5,250 nucleotides of DNA from an uncultured Verrucomicrobiota bacterium. Lineage in GTDB: Bacteria; Verrucomicrobiota; Verrucomicrobiia; Limisphaerales; UBA9464. Location of the stretch: positions 1 through 5,250 of the forward strand of contig CAIYFP010000623.1 in assembly GCA_903925515.1 (NCBI GenBank), written 5' to 3'. A program made the translations under genes and the position numbers. This document shows, piece by piece, positions 1-5,250 of this stretch. The notes beneath the pieces were generated by a model, which was not told where the DNA came from, searched no databases, and worked only from the letters and a program-made list of their open reading frames with translations. The first letter of the stretch is position 1, and each line of letters opens with the position of its first letter.

Positions 1-381
1 GGCAGGGCATCGCGTCGGCCGTCATCAGCGTCCGGGGCGGCGGCTTCACGGCGCGGCAGCGGCGTGAAGCTGAGGATCTCTTTCCTCTCGTCGATGGGGA
101 TCTGCTGGAGCGTCATGCGCAGGTGGTGCGTCACCGCCGAGAAGAGCTGCAACGGCTTGCCGTCGCGCCGCCCGGTCTCGCGCAGGGTCTTGCCATCCAC
201 CGCCCGCCGTGCGACGGCCGCGGGCTCCTGCTCCCGCAGCCACGGGCCGAGGATGGCCGCGAGCTCGCGCACCTCGCAGGCGGCGAGGACACGGCCGAAG
301 GTGGAGTCGCTGGGCGAGCCTGGAGATTTGGCCTTTTTGTAAGCCAGCCTTCGCGAGTTTGGCGAGGGCGCAGGCGACCAT
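1..381 (-). pseudogene. ISAs1-family transposase, degraded N-terminal part (runs off the left edge)
   Basis: On the minus strand, one frame open from about 350 down to about 50 reads SPSDSTFGRVLAACEV, then RRAVDGKTLRETGRRDGKPL, then QQIPIDERKEILSFTPL. This matches the order of the ISAs1 transposase family: a 'PS-x-TF-RV' block of the N-terminal associated domain, then the 'DGKTLR' block carrying the first catalytic Asp of the DDE domain, then 'D-K-EI'. The next expected block, containing the second Asp (TLMTADAMPC, positions about 31-2), lies in a different frame, so an indel sits between about 32 and 60. Upstream, MVACALAKLAKAG (from the ATG at 381-379) is in yet another frame, possibly shifted at the T5 tract at 334-338. 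No start codon leads into the main frame, and no terminal inverted repeat is visible before the next gene. The family call is fairly confident. The inactive state follows from the frame breaks. The third catalytic residue would lie outside the window. Confidence 0.68.
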
Positions 382-388
382 GAGGAGG
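382..388 (+). promoter_or_regulatory. Shine-Dalgarno-like GAGGAGG unusually close to the start
   Basis: A strong purine motif, GAGGAGG, ends only one base before the ATG at 390, which is shorter than the usual 5-9 base spacing. An in-frame TGA at 381-383 rules out any longer upstream start for the 699-residue protein. The motif is therefore either a poorly spaced ribosome binding site or coincidental. Verrucomicrobial genes often do without a strong site, so it does not settle the start on its own. Confidence 0.3.
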
Positions 389-389
389 C

Positions 390-2489
390 ATGAAACAAAC
401 GATTCCGGCCCGCCTTGCGTGGGCGTGGGTGAGCCTTGGCCTTGTGGCAACGCAGGGTTTCTCGGCCACGAACAACAACGGGAACGCTCCTGCGTTCATC
501 ACGATTGACATCTGCTCAAATGGGATTGGCGACGCCACAGGCAGCTTCGGGGTGCCCCGGTTGAAGCCCGGCGAGTTCGACATCGGGCTGGACATCGGGG
601 CTGACGGCACGATTGACCGTTGGTTGTCGCAAGAGCCCGCCACGTGGTTGGGCGGCGGCAACAGCGACACGGTCCGGTATCAAGGCTGGGTTCGGCTGAG
701 TTTTTTCCAGCTCTCGGAGTTTGTCGGGAAGCCCATGCGCATCCGGGTCGTGGACAAGAGCCCGACCTACTACATGGCGATCAACTCGATCACGGTAAAT
801 GGTGCGGACGGCGTGGTGGTGCCCAACGTGTTGCGGAATGGGTCCTTCGAGTCCGAGACGGCGCTGGAGGGATGGACCGTGGTGGAGACGTCGGTGTCAC
901 CGTCATCGAAGCTGGTCTTCACGGACGCGACGAGCGAGCTCGTGACCTATGGCAAGCGGTTCTTCACGACGCGCATCGACCCGACGACCGCAGACACGGC
1001 CGAGACGGCCGTGATTGAGTCGGAGACGTTCGTTTTGCCCGGCATGACCAGCTTTGTCGTGGGGAACGTCTCGGGCGGCGGCTCGGAGTTCGTGAGCAAC
1101 GCGGGTGCGAACGGGAGCGACAACGCAAGCGGCGTCTATCTCGACGTGGGCACGGCGACGGAGAACCCCAACGGCCGATATGACGAGGGCACGGACATTC
1201 CCTTGGCGCGGTTTTGGCCGGGCCTGGGGAGCGCGCCCGCGAATGATTTCGGGACGGTCATCTTCAACACGTCCGGGCTTGAGGGCCGGCGTGCGCAGGT
1301 CGTGGCATTTGATGATTCGGCCGTGTTCCATGTCGCCGTCGATGCCTTCCGCATGAACTGGGATTGGGAGGAGAACGTGATCAAGAACGGGGGCTTCGAC
1401 GCGGGCATCCCGACGCCCGAGAGCCAGCCCGACGCCGTGTCATGGTTTGCGGAGATTGGGAGCGAGCTGACGTGGGCGCAGCACCCCTCGGGCGCGATCC
1501 CGAACTGGACCGTGACGAAGAAGGCAGGGGCCACGGCGGACGTTTGGTTCTATGACGCGAGCGCGCGGCGCGACCACATGTCTGGACGCACCTTCGTGGG
1601 CACCGGCGGCGGAGACCGATCCACGGCGGGCGTGGAGCTTCGCTCGGACGTCTTTACGATCACCGCCATCCCCAACCCGGCCACGTCGCCCTTCGTTCAG
1701 TTTGCATCAGCGCAGGGCACCGACCGCATCCGGTACGCCGACGACGGGTCGGAGGTCGCCTATGGGCGTGTCCAGCTGATCGTGGACACGAATGGCAACG
1801 GCGAATTTGGAGACGAGGGGGACTTCCGGTACCGGCAACGGAACCAGTCGATGGCGCTCAACCAATCCAACAGCGGCAGGGACCTTTGGCACTTCCCCGA
1901 ATACCGTTTCTATATCCGTCCCGAGCATCGGGGCGCGCAGGCCGTGCTTCGGGCCGAGGATCGTTTCGGGACGTTCAAGGCGAGCTGGGGTTGGCTTTGC
2001 ATCGACGACTTGTTTGTGTGGGACGGCGTCGCGGCGCGCCTCCCGTTCCCCAACAGCGACTTTGAGCTGGGCACGCTCGAAAACTGGACCGCCGAGATCG
2101 ACGGCGGATCCGGGTTTGAGTCTTGGTTGTCGGGGTCGGTCCAGTCGGTGAACAGCGGCGCCGCGACGCACGCGGCGATGAACAACCGCAGCGTGAGCAT
2201 CGATGGCAACTTCGCGGCGGACACGGCTGCGCGGGAGACCGGCGGGGGTGACGGGGGCGTGGGCAGGATCACGTCCAAGGCGTTTGCCTTGCCCCAGGTG
2301 GCAAACCCCCCGTCCCAAGTCCTCGGGGTCACCCGCACCGGGGCGGGAATCCGGGTCACCTGGGATGGCGTTGCCATCCTCGAGCAGGCCACCCGTCCCG
2401 AGGGCCCTTGGACGCAGGTCCTCACTGGTTCGGGACCCCACGAGGTCGCCGCCAACGCTGACTCGTTGTTCCTGCGCATCCGCCGATGA
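390..2489 (+). CDS. Large secreted multi-module beta-rich protein, possible carbohydrate-binding or surface protein
   Basis: Encodes 699 residues. Residues 1-26 look like a signal peptide (MKQ..., hydrophobic core WAWVSLGLVA, likely cleavage after GFSA), and an in-frame TGA just upstream supports this start. The body is a series of related modules. Each full module opens with 'NG-F-----W-T' (NGSFES..LEGWTV at 150-163; NGGFDAG...IPNWTV at 333-375) and later has a 'VYLDVG..NPNGRYDEGTD' or 'QLIVDTNGNGEFGDEGDF' loop (250-269; 462-479) that looks Asp/Gly-rich and may bind calcium. It closes with 'LEGRRAQVVAFDDS...VDAFRMN' (297-323) or 'HRGAQAVLRAEDRF..IDDLFVWDG' (513-546). Residues 36-140 match only the second half of a module, and 553-636 only the first half (NSDFELGTLENWT). 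Residues 642-699 form a short C-terminal domain typical of exported verrucomicrobial proteins. The layout recalls galactose-binding-like jelly-roll modules seen beside glycoside hydrolases such as GH32, but there is no catalytic domain. Export is likely; ligand binding is inference. The transposase remnant ends immediately upstream. Confidence 0.85.
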   Translation: MKQTIPARLAWAWVSLGLVATQGFSATNNNGNAPAFITIDICSNGIGDATGSFGVPRLKPGEFDIGLDIGADGTIDRWLSQEPATWLGGGNSDTVRYQGWVRLSFFQLSEFVGKPMRIRVVDKSPTYYMAINSITVNGADGVVVPNVLRNGSFESETALEGWTVVETSVSPSSKLVFTDATSELVTYGKRFFTTRIDPTTADTAETAVIESETFVLPGMTSFVVGNVSGGGSEFVSNAGANGSDNASGVYLDVGTATENPNGRYDEGTDIPLARFWPGLGSAPANDFGTVIFNTSGLEGRRAQVVAFDDSAVFHVAVDAFRMNWDWEENVIKNGGFDAGIPTPESQPDAVSWFAEIGSELTWAQHPSGAIPNWTVTKKAGATADVWFYDASARRDHMSGRTFVGTGGGDRSTAGVELRSDVFTITAIPNPATSPFVQFASAQGTDRIRYADDGSEVAYGRVQLIVDTNGNGEFGDEGDFRYRQRNQSMALNQSNSGRDLWHFPEYRFYIRPEHRGAQAVLRAEDRFGTFKASWGWLCIDDLFVWDGVAARLPFPNSDFELGTLENWTAEIDGGSGFESWLSGSVQSVNSGAATHAAMNNRSVSIDGNFAADTAARETGGGDGGVGRITSKAFALPQVANPPSQVLGVTRTGAGIRVTWDGVAILEQATRPEGPWTQVLTGSGPHEVAANADSLFLRIRR

Positions 2490-2496
2490 CGAAGTT

Positions 2497-2520
2497 CGGT
2501 GCGAACCCGCACCGCCTTTT
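2497..2520 (+). terminator. Probable intrinsic terminator after the 699-residue gene
   Basis: Seven bases after the TGA stop, CGGTGCG (2497-2503) pairs perfectly with CGCACCG (2508-2514) around the four-base loop AACC. CCTTTT follows at 2515-2520. A compact GC stem followed shortly by a T run is the classic rho-independent layout. The run has only four T and is offset by two C, so efficiency may be modest. Confidence 0.55.
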
Positions 2521-2524
2521 CCTG

Positions 2525-2574
2525 AGGCAAGGGCGCGGACGAGCAAGAACCTGCGCGTCCGCGCCCCCTTGCCT
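2525..2574 (+). terminator. Second, larger GC hairpin next to the terminator
   Basis: The arm 2525-2541 (AGGCAAGGGCGCGGACG) pairs with 2556-2574 (CGTCCGCG, five C, TTGCCT). This gives 17 base pairs with a two-base C bulge and a 14-base loop at 2542-2555. No T run follows on either strand, so it is not a textbook intrinsic terminator. It may act as a backup terminator, protect the mRNA 3' end, or be a small repeat of palindromic (REP) type. The pairing is directly visible; the role is inference. Confidence 0.4.
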
Positions 2575-2679
2575 TGGGTGGGGTGCAATCGGCACGGACG
2601 GGAGCGTCACGCCCATGCGCGAATACACGAGGGCCCGAACTCGCCGGCCCCCAGGAATGGATGCGCCGAGGGCGCGCTT

Positions 2680-2684
2680 CTTAG
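2680..2684. repeat. Candidate 5-bp target site duplication CTTAG (partner at 2848-2852)
   Basis: CTTAG stands directly outside the left repeat and again, in the same orientation, at 2848-2852 outside the right repeat. The next bases differ (T at 2679, G at 2847 and 2853), so the duplication would be exactly five bases. CTTAG reads nearly the same on both strands, so an imperfect extension of the inverted repeats cannot be ruled out from one copy. Confidence 0.55.
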
Positions 2685-2703
2685 CCGGAACGATTCAGTT
2701 GGG
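2685..2703 (+). repeat. Left terminal inverted repeat (19 bp, perfect)
   Basis: CCGGAACGATTCAGTTGGG is the exact reverse complement of 2829-2847. Including the AG/CT of the flanking CTTAG copies, the match extends to 21 bp, because CTTAG is itself nearly palindromic. Confidence 0.9.
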
Positions 2704-2828
2704 AGGGAAGTGATTGCGAAGCAGATGCTTGTGCAAGCCGAGGAGTGAGCGAGGCGCGGGCCGGTACGAGGCCCGTAACGAGCGAACGACGAAGGATTTG
2801 CGCAAGCAGATCGAGCAAGCACGACCGA

Positions 2829-2847
2829 CCCAACTGAATCGTTCCGG
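2829..2847 (-). repeat. Right terminal inverted repeat (19 bp, perfect)
   Basis: CCCAACTGAATCGTTCCGG mirrors 2685-2703 without a mismatch. A chance match of this length within 170 bp is very unlikely. Confidence 0.9.
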
Positions 2848-3063
2848 CTTAGGGCCGGTTCTTCGGCGTGTCAGTGCCGCCTCGGCTCCGAAGTGGTCAC
2901 GACCTGTGGCAGGATGCCGCCGAGTGGGGGCGTGCCGCCGACAGACGGGGCCGTGCCTTTGCCTTCACCCTGTGTCGAGGGGGATCCCATCCCCAGGCAC
3001 CGCGTCTCAGTTGCAGGCTTGTGGGGCGGCCCTTCCGGAACGTCGGATGGGGACGTGCAAGAC

Positions 3064-4053
3064 ATGAAATGGTTTCGGGTGTTGGCTTGGCGCGGGGCGG
3101 TCATCATGGGTTTGGCCATGGGCCGCATGGTTGCCGAGTCCCCAACCTTGGGCTCCAAGACGGGGATTTCAGGAAAGGTTCGCATGCTGACCCCGGCGAC
3201 GCGTTGGGTGGAACGTCCTTCGGTCAGGCTTCAGTTTGATGCGTATCACCCCCAGGGCCTGGCGAGGGCGGGGGGGCATTTTTTTGTCTCGACGGTGGAG
3301 GTTCATCGTCGGCCGCGGCCGTGGAACCCCCCGCGCGCCGGCTTCGACCGGGATGCCGGCAGCGGGGTTGGGCATCTGCTCCAGTTCGACGACCAGGGAA
3401 CGCTCAAGGCCGACGTGAGGCTTGGGGGGGGCAGCATCTATCATCCAGGGGGCATGGACAGCGACGGTGAATCCTTGTGGGTGCCGGTCGCGGAGTACCG
3501 GCCCGGCGGGCGGTCAAGGGTGTACCGGGTACCCTTGGCGACGTTGCGAGCCGAGGAGGTGCTGACGATGGAGGACCACATCGGAGCCGTGGCCTATGAC
3601 CCGGTGGGTCGGGTGCTCCATGGGGTGAGTTGGGGTTCGAGGGACTACTATCATTGGACGATTCCAAGCGCGGGAGGGGCGGCCGACATGGGGACCCCGC
3701 CCGAGAACCGTCGTCGGCGAAACCCGTCGTTCTACATCGACTACCAGGACTGCAAGTGGGTGGGGGATGGCTTCATGGTGTGTGCCGGAGTTCGGAACTA
3801 TGGGGCGGGCTCCGGGACGGGTGGCGGATTCTCGTTGGGCGGCATCGAGTTGGTGGAAGCCGAGGGGCCGAGGGTGGTGCATCAAGTCCCCGTCGAGCGG
3901 CGCAGCCCTGCTGGCCGGGTCCTGACACACAACGCATTTTGGATGGAATCGATCCCCGATGGCCTGAGGGCATGGTTTGTTCCCGACGACGGACGGTCGG
4001 AGATGCGGGTCTTCGACTTGGTGCACGCCGATGCCGTGAAGCCCAGCCCGTAG
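3064..4053 (+). CDS. Exported DUF6454-like protein of unknown function
   Basis: Encodes 329 residues from the ATG at 3064. The frame stays open upstream to an ATG at 2893, but those 57 residues show no domain. Starting at MKWFRVLAWRGAVIMGLAMG gives a signal peptide with likely cleavage after RMVA, so 3064 is preferred. Motifs in order are FDAYHPQGLARAGGHFFVST (58-77), GVGHLLQFDDQGTL (101-114), IYHPGGMDSDGESLWVPVAE (125-144), VYRV (153-156), HIGAVAYD (172-179), HGVSWGSRDYYHW (186-198), NPSFYIDYQDC (220-230), GGFSLGGIELV (254-264), SPAGRVLTHNAFWME (281-295) and AWFVPDDGRSEMRVFDL (303-319). From memory this series matches the DUF6454 type, whose members are about 300 residues. The repeated short 'H-G---D' and 'W-G-Y' strands suggest a beta-propeller-like fold, but that is inference and no enzyme activity can be assigned. 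No strong ribosome binding site is seen (GGGGA about 9 bases upstream). A G8 run (3424-3431) and a G7-CA-T7 tract (3270-3285) lie inside the frame. Confidence 0.85.
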   Translation: MKWFRVLAWRGAVIMGLAMGRMVAESPTLGSKTGISGKVRMLTPATRWVERPSVRLQFDAYHPQGLARAGGHFFVSTVEVHRRPRPWNPPRAGFDRDAGSGVGHLLQFDDQGTLKADVRLGGGSIYHPGGMDSDGESLWVPVAEYRPGGRSRVYRVPLATLRAEEVLTMEDHIGAVAYDPVGRVLHGVSWGSRDYYHWTIPSAGGAADMGTPPENRRRRNPSFYIDYQDCKWVGDGFMVCAGVRNYGAGSGTGGGFSLGGIELVEAEGPRVVHQVPVERRSPAGRVLTHNAFWMESIPDGLRAWFVPDDGRSEMRVFDLVHADAVKPSP

Positions 4054-4151
4054 CCAGCGTTGTGGGTGCTTTGGGGGCGCGAGGTTTGTGTCGATGAATC
4101 TTAACGTTGATGCGACTTGAGGCCGGCGAGTGCCCTTGAGACAAGGCATGG

Positions 4152-4961
4152 ATGCGTATTCAACCACGGCGGGGCATGGCCGGAGGCGATGGGTTCACGT
4201 TGATTGAGCTGCTGGTGGTCATCGCGATCATCGCGATCCTCGCCGGCATGCTGCTGCCGGCATTGGGCAAGGCCAAAGGCAAGGCGCAGGGCATCGCGTG
4301 CATGAACAACGGAAAGCAATTGATGCTGGGTTGGTCCATGTACTCGGGGGACCATCGGGAGGAAATCTGCCTATCTGCCGGGCTAGGGGGGTTGGTGCCG
4401 ACCCATAGCCCCGCGAAGATCTACCCGATGAATCAGTGGTGCATGGGGACCATGCACGAGGGGCCGAGCTGGACGAACACGATCCTGATCCGCGACTCGC
4501 TGCTCTTCCGATACGTGGGCTCGTTGGCCGTGTACAAGTGCCCGGCGGACCGGGCGACAACCCGGGGTCCGTTTGGCACGGGCGGCGGGCTGCCAAAGGT
4601 CCGGAGCCTTGCCATGAGTTGTTTCATGAACCCGCTCCCGGGCCAAGAGCGCACGAGCGGTCGCTCGTATCGGAAGCAAGGGGACTTCGTCTTGGGCCCG
4701 GCGATGACATGGGTGACGATCGACGAGAACCCCGCTTCCATAAACGACGGGTGGTTCGTGCATGAGTCGCGGACATCGTTCGTGGACTACCCTGCCTCCT
4801 ACCACAACAACGCGGGCGGCTTGTCGTTCGCGGACGGCCACTCCGAGATCAAGAAATGGGTGTCGCCCATGATTGTGACCTATGGGCGGCGTGCGAGAAC
4901 AGACGCGCGGCTGGACACGCTCGACGCGACATGGCTGTGGGCCCGGACAACGACGTTCTAG
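4152..4961 (+). CDS. Prepilin-like protein with GFTLIE N-terminus and H-X9-DG motif (type II secretion/type IV pilin-like)
   Basis: Encodes 269 residues. A 14-residue leader (MRIQPRRGMAGGDG) precedes FTLIELLVVIAIIAILAGML. Prepilin peptidase would cut between Gly14 and Phe15 and methylate Phe15. Glu19 is the conserved Glu+5, and residues 15-37 form the hydrophobic helix that anchors the subunit in the membrane and packs the filament core. Next come C-MNNGKQLMLGWSMYSGD (50-67), YKCPAD (128-133) and the tail TIDENPASINDGWF (189-202) with DYPASYHNNAGGLSFADGH (212-230). His218 and Asp228-Gly229 form the H-X9-DG signature. Length and motifs fit the many H-X9-DG prepilin-like paralogues of Verrucomicrobiota and Planctomycetota, whose roles are largely unknown. 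There is no ATPase, peptidase or secretin gene nearby, so assembly would depend on machinery encoded elsewhere. A weak AAGG at 4143-4146 lies five bases before the ATG. The gene starts 98 bases after the preceding stop, with no clear terminator between them, so co-transcription is possible. Confidence 0.93.
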   Translation: MRIQPRRGMAGGDGFTLIELLVVIAIIAILAGMLLPALGKAKGKAQGIACMNNGKQLMLGWSMYSGDHREEICLSAGLGGLVPTHSPAKIYPMNQWCMGTMHEGPSWTNTILIRDSLLFRYVGSLAVYKCPADRATTRGPFGTGGGLPKVRSLAMSCFMNPLPGQERTSGRSYRKQGDFVLGPAMTWVTIDENPASINDGWFVHESRTSFVDYPASYHNNAGGLSFADGHSEIKKWVSPMIVTYGRRARTDARLDTLDATWLWARTTTF

Positions 4962-4967
4962 TGTCGT

Positions 4968-5146
4968 GTCTCATAAGTCGCTGGTGTTGGGTTGCTCCAA
5001 GAATGCCCCGGGGCGAGGCGTGGGGACGGAGCATACGCACAGCGGTCTGTGACGGACGAACCACGAAGCCCCAGGGCCATTCCCGGAGCAATCCAAACGG
5101 CCGCGCTCCTTTTCGCGGCAAAACACCAGCCATGGATCCTTAAGAC
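4968..5146 (+). repeat. Long imperfect inverted repeat forming a branched hairpin, possible structured RNA or decayed foldback element
   Basis: Six bases after the prepilin stop the two arms begin. Pairings from outside inward are GTCT-CA-TAAG (4968-4977) with CTTAAGAC (5139-5146); GCTGGTGTT (4980-4988) with AACACCAGC (5122-5130); TTGCTCC (4992-4998) with GGAGCAA (5085-5091); GAATG (5001-5005) with CATTC (5078-5082); CCC (5006-5008) with GGG (5074-5076); GGGGC (5010-5014) with GCCCC (5068-5072); and CGTGG (5019-5023) with CCACG (5061-5065). The apex is CACAG-CGGT-CTGTG (5038-5051). The right arm carries an extra side hairpin, GCCGCG-CTCCTTTT-CGCGGC (5100-5119), making a three-way junction. 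The number of collinear pairings argues against chance. No T run, target duplication or coding capacity is visible. It could be a 3' mRNA structure, a small RNA or an old MITE. Confidence 0.45.
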
Positions 5147-5250
5147 GGCGGTTGAACCTAACAACGGCACTGGAAGAGGGCTTCAAGACAAGGAAATGGC
5201 CGTCGCATCAAGGCAAAGAGGCCCTATGGGATCCATCCGCGACCTCACCC
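5147..5250 (+). other. Right-edge tail with no supported gene; weak candidate start near the end
   Basis: No recognised domain is encoded here. A frame open to the window edge has ATG at 5196 (after AAGG) and at 5226 (after AAAGAGG, spacing four), the latter giving MGSIRDLT. That is too short to identify. It may be the first codons of a gene that continues past the edge. Confidence 0.25.

Larger units (their letters stand above)
2685..2847 (+). mobile_element. MITE-like non-coding element, 163 bp, folding as a single long hairpin
   Basis: The element is bounded by 19-bp perfect terminal inverted repeats and flanked by CTTAG on both sides. It has no room for a transposase, so it would have to be mobilised in trans. 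The + strand folds end to end. The repeats form the base. Shorter pairings follow (GTG at 2710-2712 with CAC at 2820-2822; TTGC at 2714-2717 with GCAA at 2815-2818). A nine-pair stem with one G.T wobble comes next (TGCTTGTGC at 2726-2734 with GCGCAAGCA at 2800-2808). Then comes a ladder of tandem G.A mismatches (2740-2753 with 2779-2792), and finally an apical stem CGGGCC/GGCCCG (2757-2762, 2770-2775) with loop GGTACGA. The loop is centred at 2766, the exact midpoint of the element. Size and ends fit a miniature inverted-repeat transposable element. A structured RNA gene or regulatory hairpin is the alternative. The parent IS family was not recognised. Confidence 0.72.
2490..3063. other. 574-base intergenic region between the two exported-protein genes
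   Basis: Holds, in order, the terminator and GC hairpin (2497-2574), about 105 bases without a recognised gene (2575-2679), the MITE-like element with its flanking CTTAG repeats (2680-2852), and about 210 bases upstream of the next start (2853-3063). The only minor structure in the second stretch is a small stem GCGCC-GAG-GGCGC at 2663-2675, just left of the element. No convincing promoter was found in 2853-3063. Open frames here lack family motifs and look like high-GC chance reading frames. Confidence 0.6.

Noticed and set aside
1707..2588. Minus-strand open frame of 293 codons opposite the 699-residue gene
   Set aside because: It shows no domain motifs, is low-complexity and rich in Arg/Gly/Pro, and lies antisense to a frame with clear repeated modules and a signal peptide. 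It is a GC-driven shadow.
2203..2748. Plus-strand frame overlapping the end of the large gene and running into the MITE-like element
   Set aside because: Its composition is that of a shifted frame, it crosses the terminator and the element's left repeat, and it has no recognisable domain.
2915..2957. Imperfect tandem repeat of about 20 bases (TGCCGCCGA...GGGG...)
   Set aside because: There are only two diverged copies in GC-rich sequence, consistent with chance.
2893..3063. N-terminal extension of the DUF6454-like protein from the ATG at 2893
   Set aside because: The 57 extra residues have no family motif and would bury the signal peptide that begins at 3064.
5100..5119. GCCGCG-CTCCTTTT-CGCGGC stem as an intrinsic terminator for the prepilin gene
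   Set aside because: It is followed by AAAAC instead of a T run, and fits better as a side hairpin of the larger folded structure.
5151..5162. GTTGAAC followed by ACCTAAC, resembling integron attC core sites (GTTRRRY and RYYYAAC)
   Set aside because: The two motifs overlap and are in the wrong order for one attC site. No matching partner boxes were found at the expected distance on either side, and there is no cassette or integrase.
1..5250. CRISPR array, tRNA, rRNA or riboswitch
   Set aside because: No regularly spaced direct repeats and no recognisable tRNA, rRNA or known riboswitch core sequence were seen on either strand.

Overview
This high-GC window most likely comes from a member of the Verrucomicrobiota. 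Two features support this. One is a prepilin-like protein carrying the H-X9-DG C-terminal motif together with the 'SINDG ... HNNAGGLSFADGHSEIKKW'-type tail that is greatly expanded in that phylum. The other is a large secreted protein ending in the short 'VTW-G-LEQA---GPWTQV ... LFLRIRR' domain that is common at the C-termini of verrucomicrobial exported proteins. The assignment is inferred from protein style alone, because no rRNA or housekeeping marker is present.

Layout: (1) Positions 1 to about 381, minus strand, hold the decayed N-terminal half of an ISAs1-family transposase, with its conserved blocks in different frames. (2) 390-2489 (+) encodes a 699-residue secreted protein built from repeated beta-rich, galactose-binding-like modules and no recognisable catalytic domain. 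(3) 2490-3063 is a 574-base intergenic stretch. It holds two adjacent hairpins just after the stop codon (a probable terminator and a larger GC stem) and a 163-bp MITE-like element with 19-bp perfect terminal inverted repeats and a candidate 5-bp target duplication (CTTAG). (4) 3064-4053 (+) encodes a 329-residue exported protein resembling the uncharacterised DUF6454 family. (5) 4152-4961 (+) encodes a 269-residue type IV prepilin-like/pseudopilin-like H-X9-DG protein. (6) 4962-5250 contains a roughly 180-nt branched inverted-repeat structure and no convincing gene.

All three intact genes point the same way and encode exported or envelope proteins, but they do not look like one pathway. A terminator and a mobile element separate the first from the second, and the third belongs to a family present in many unrelated loci. 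The sequence is best read as an accessory envelope-protein region with transposon debris. The most unusual signal is inside the MITE-like element. The + strand folds into one long hairpin, and near its apex four successive tandem GA steps on one arm face four GA steps on the other at exactly symmetric positions. This is a G.A mismatch ladder that exists only on the + strand. The second folded element after the prepilin gene is unrelated in sequence and also unexplained.
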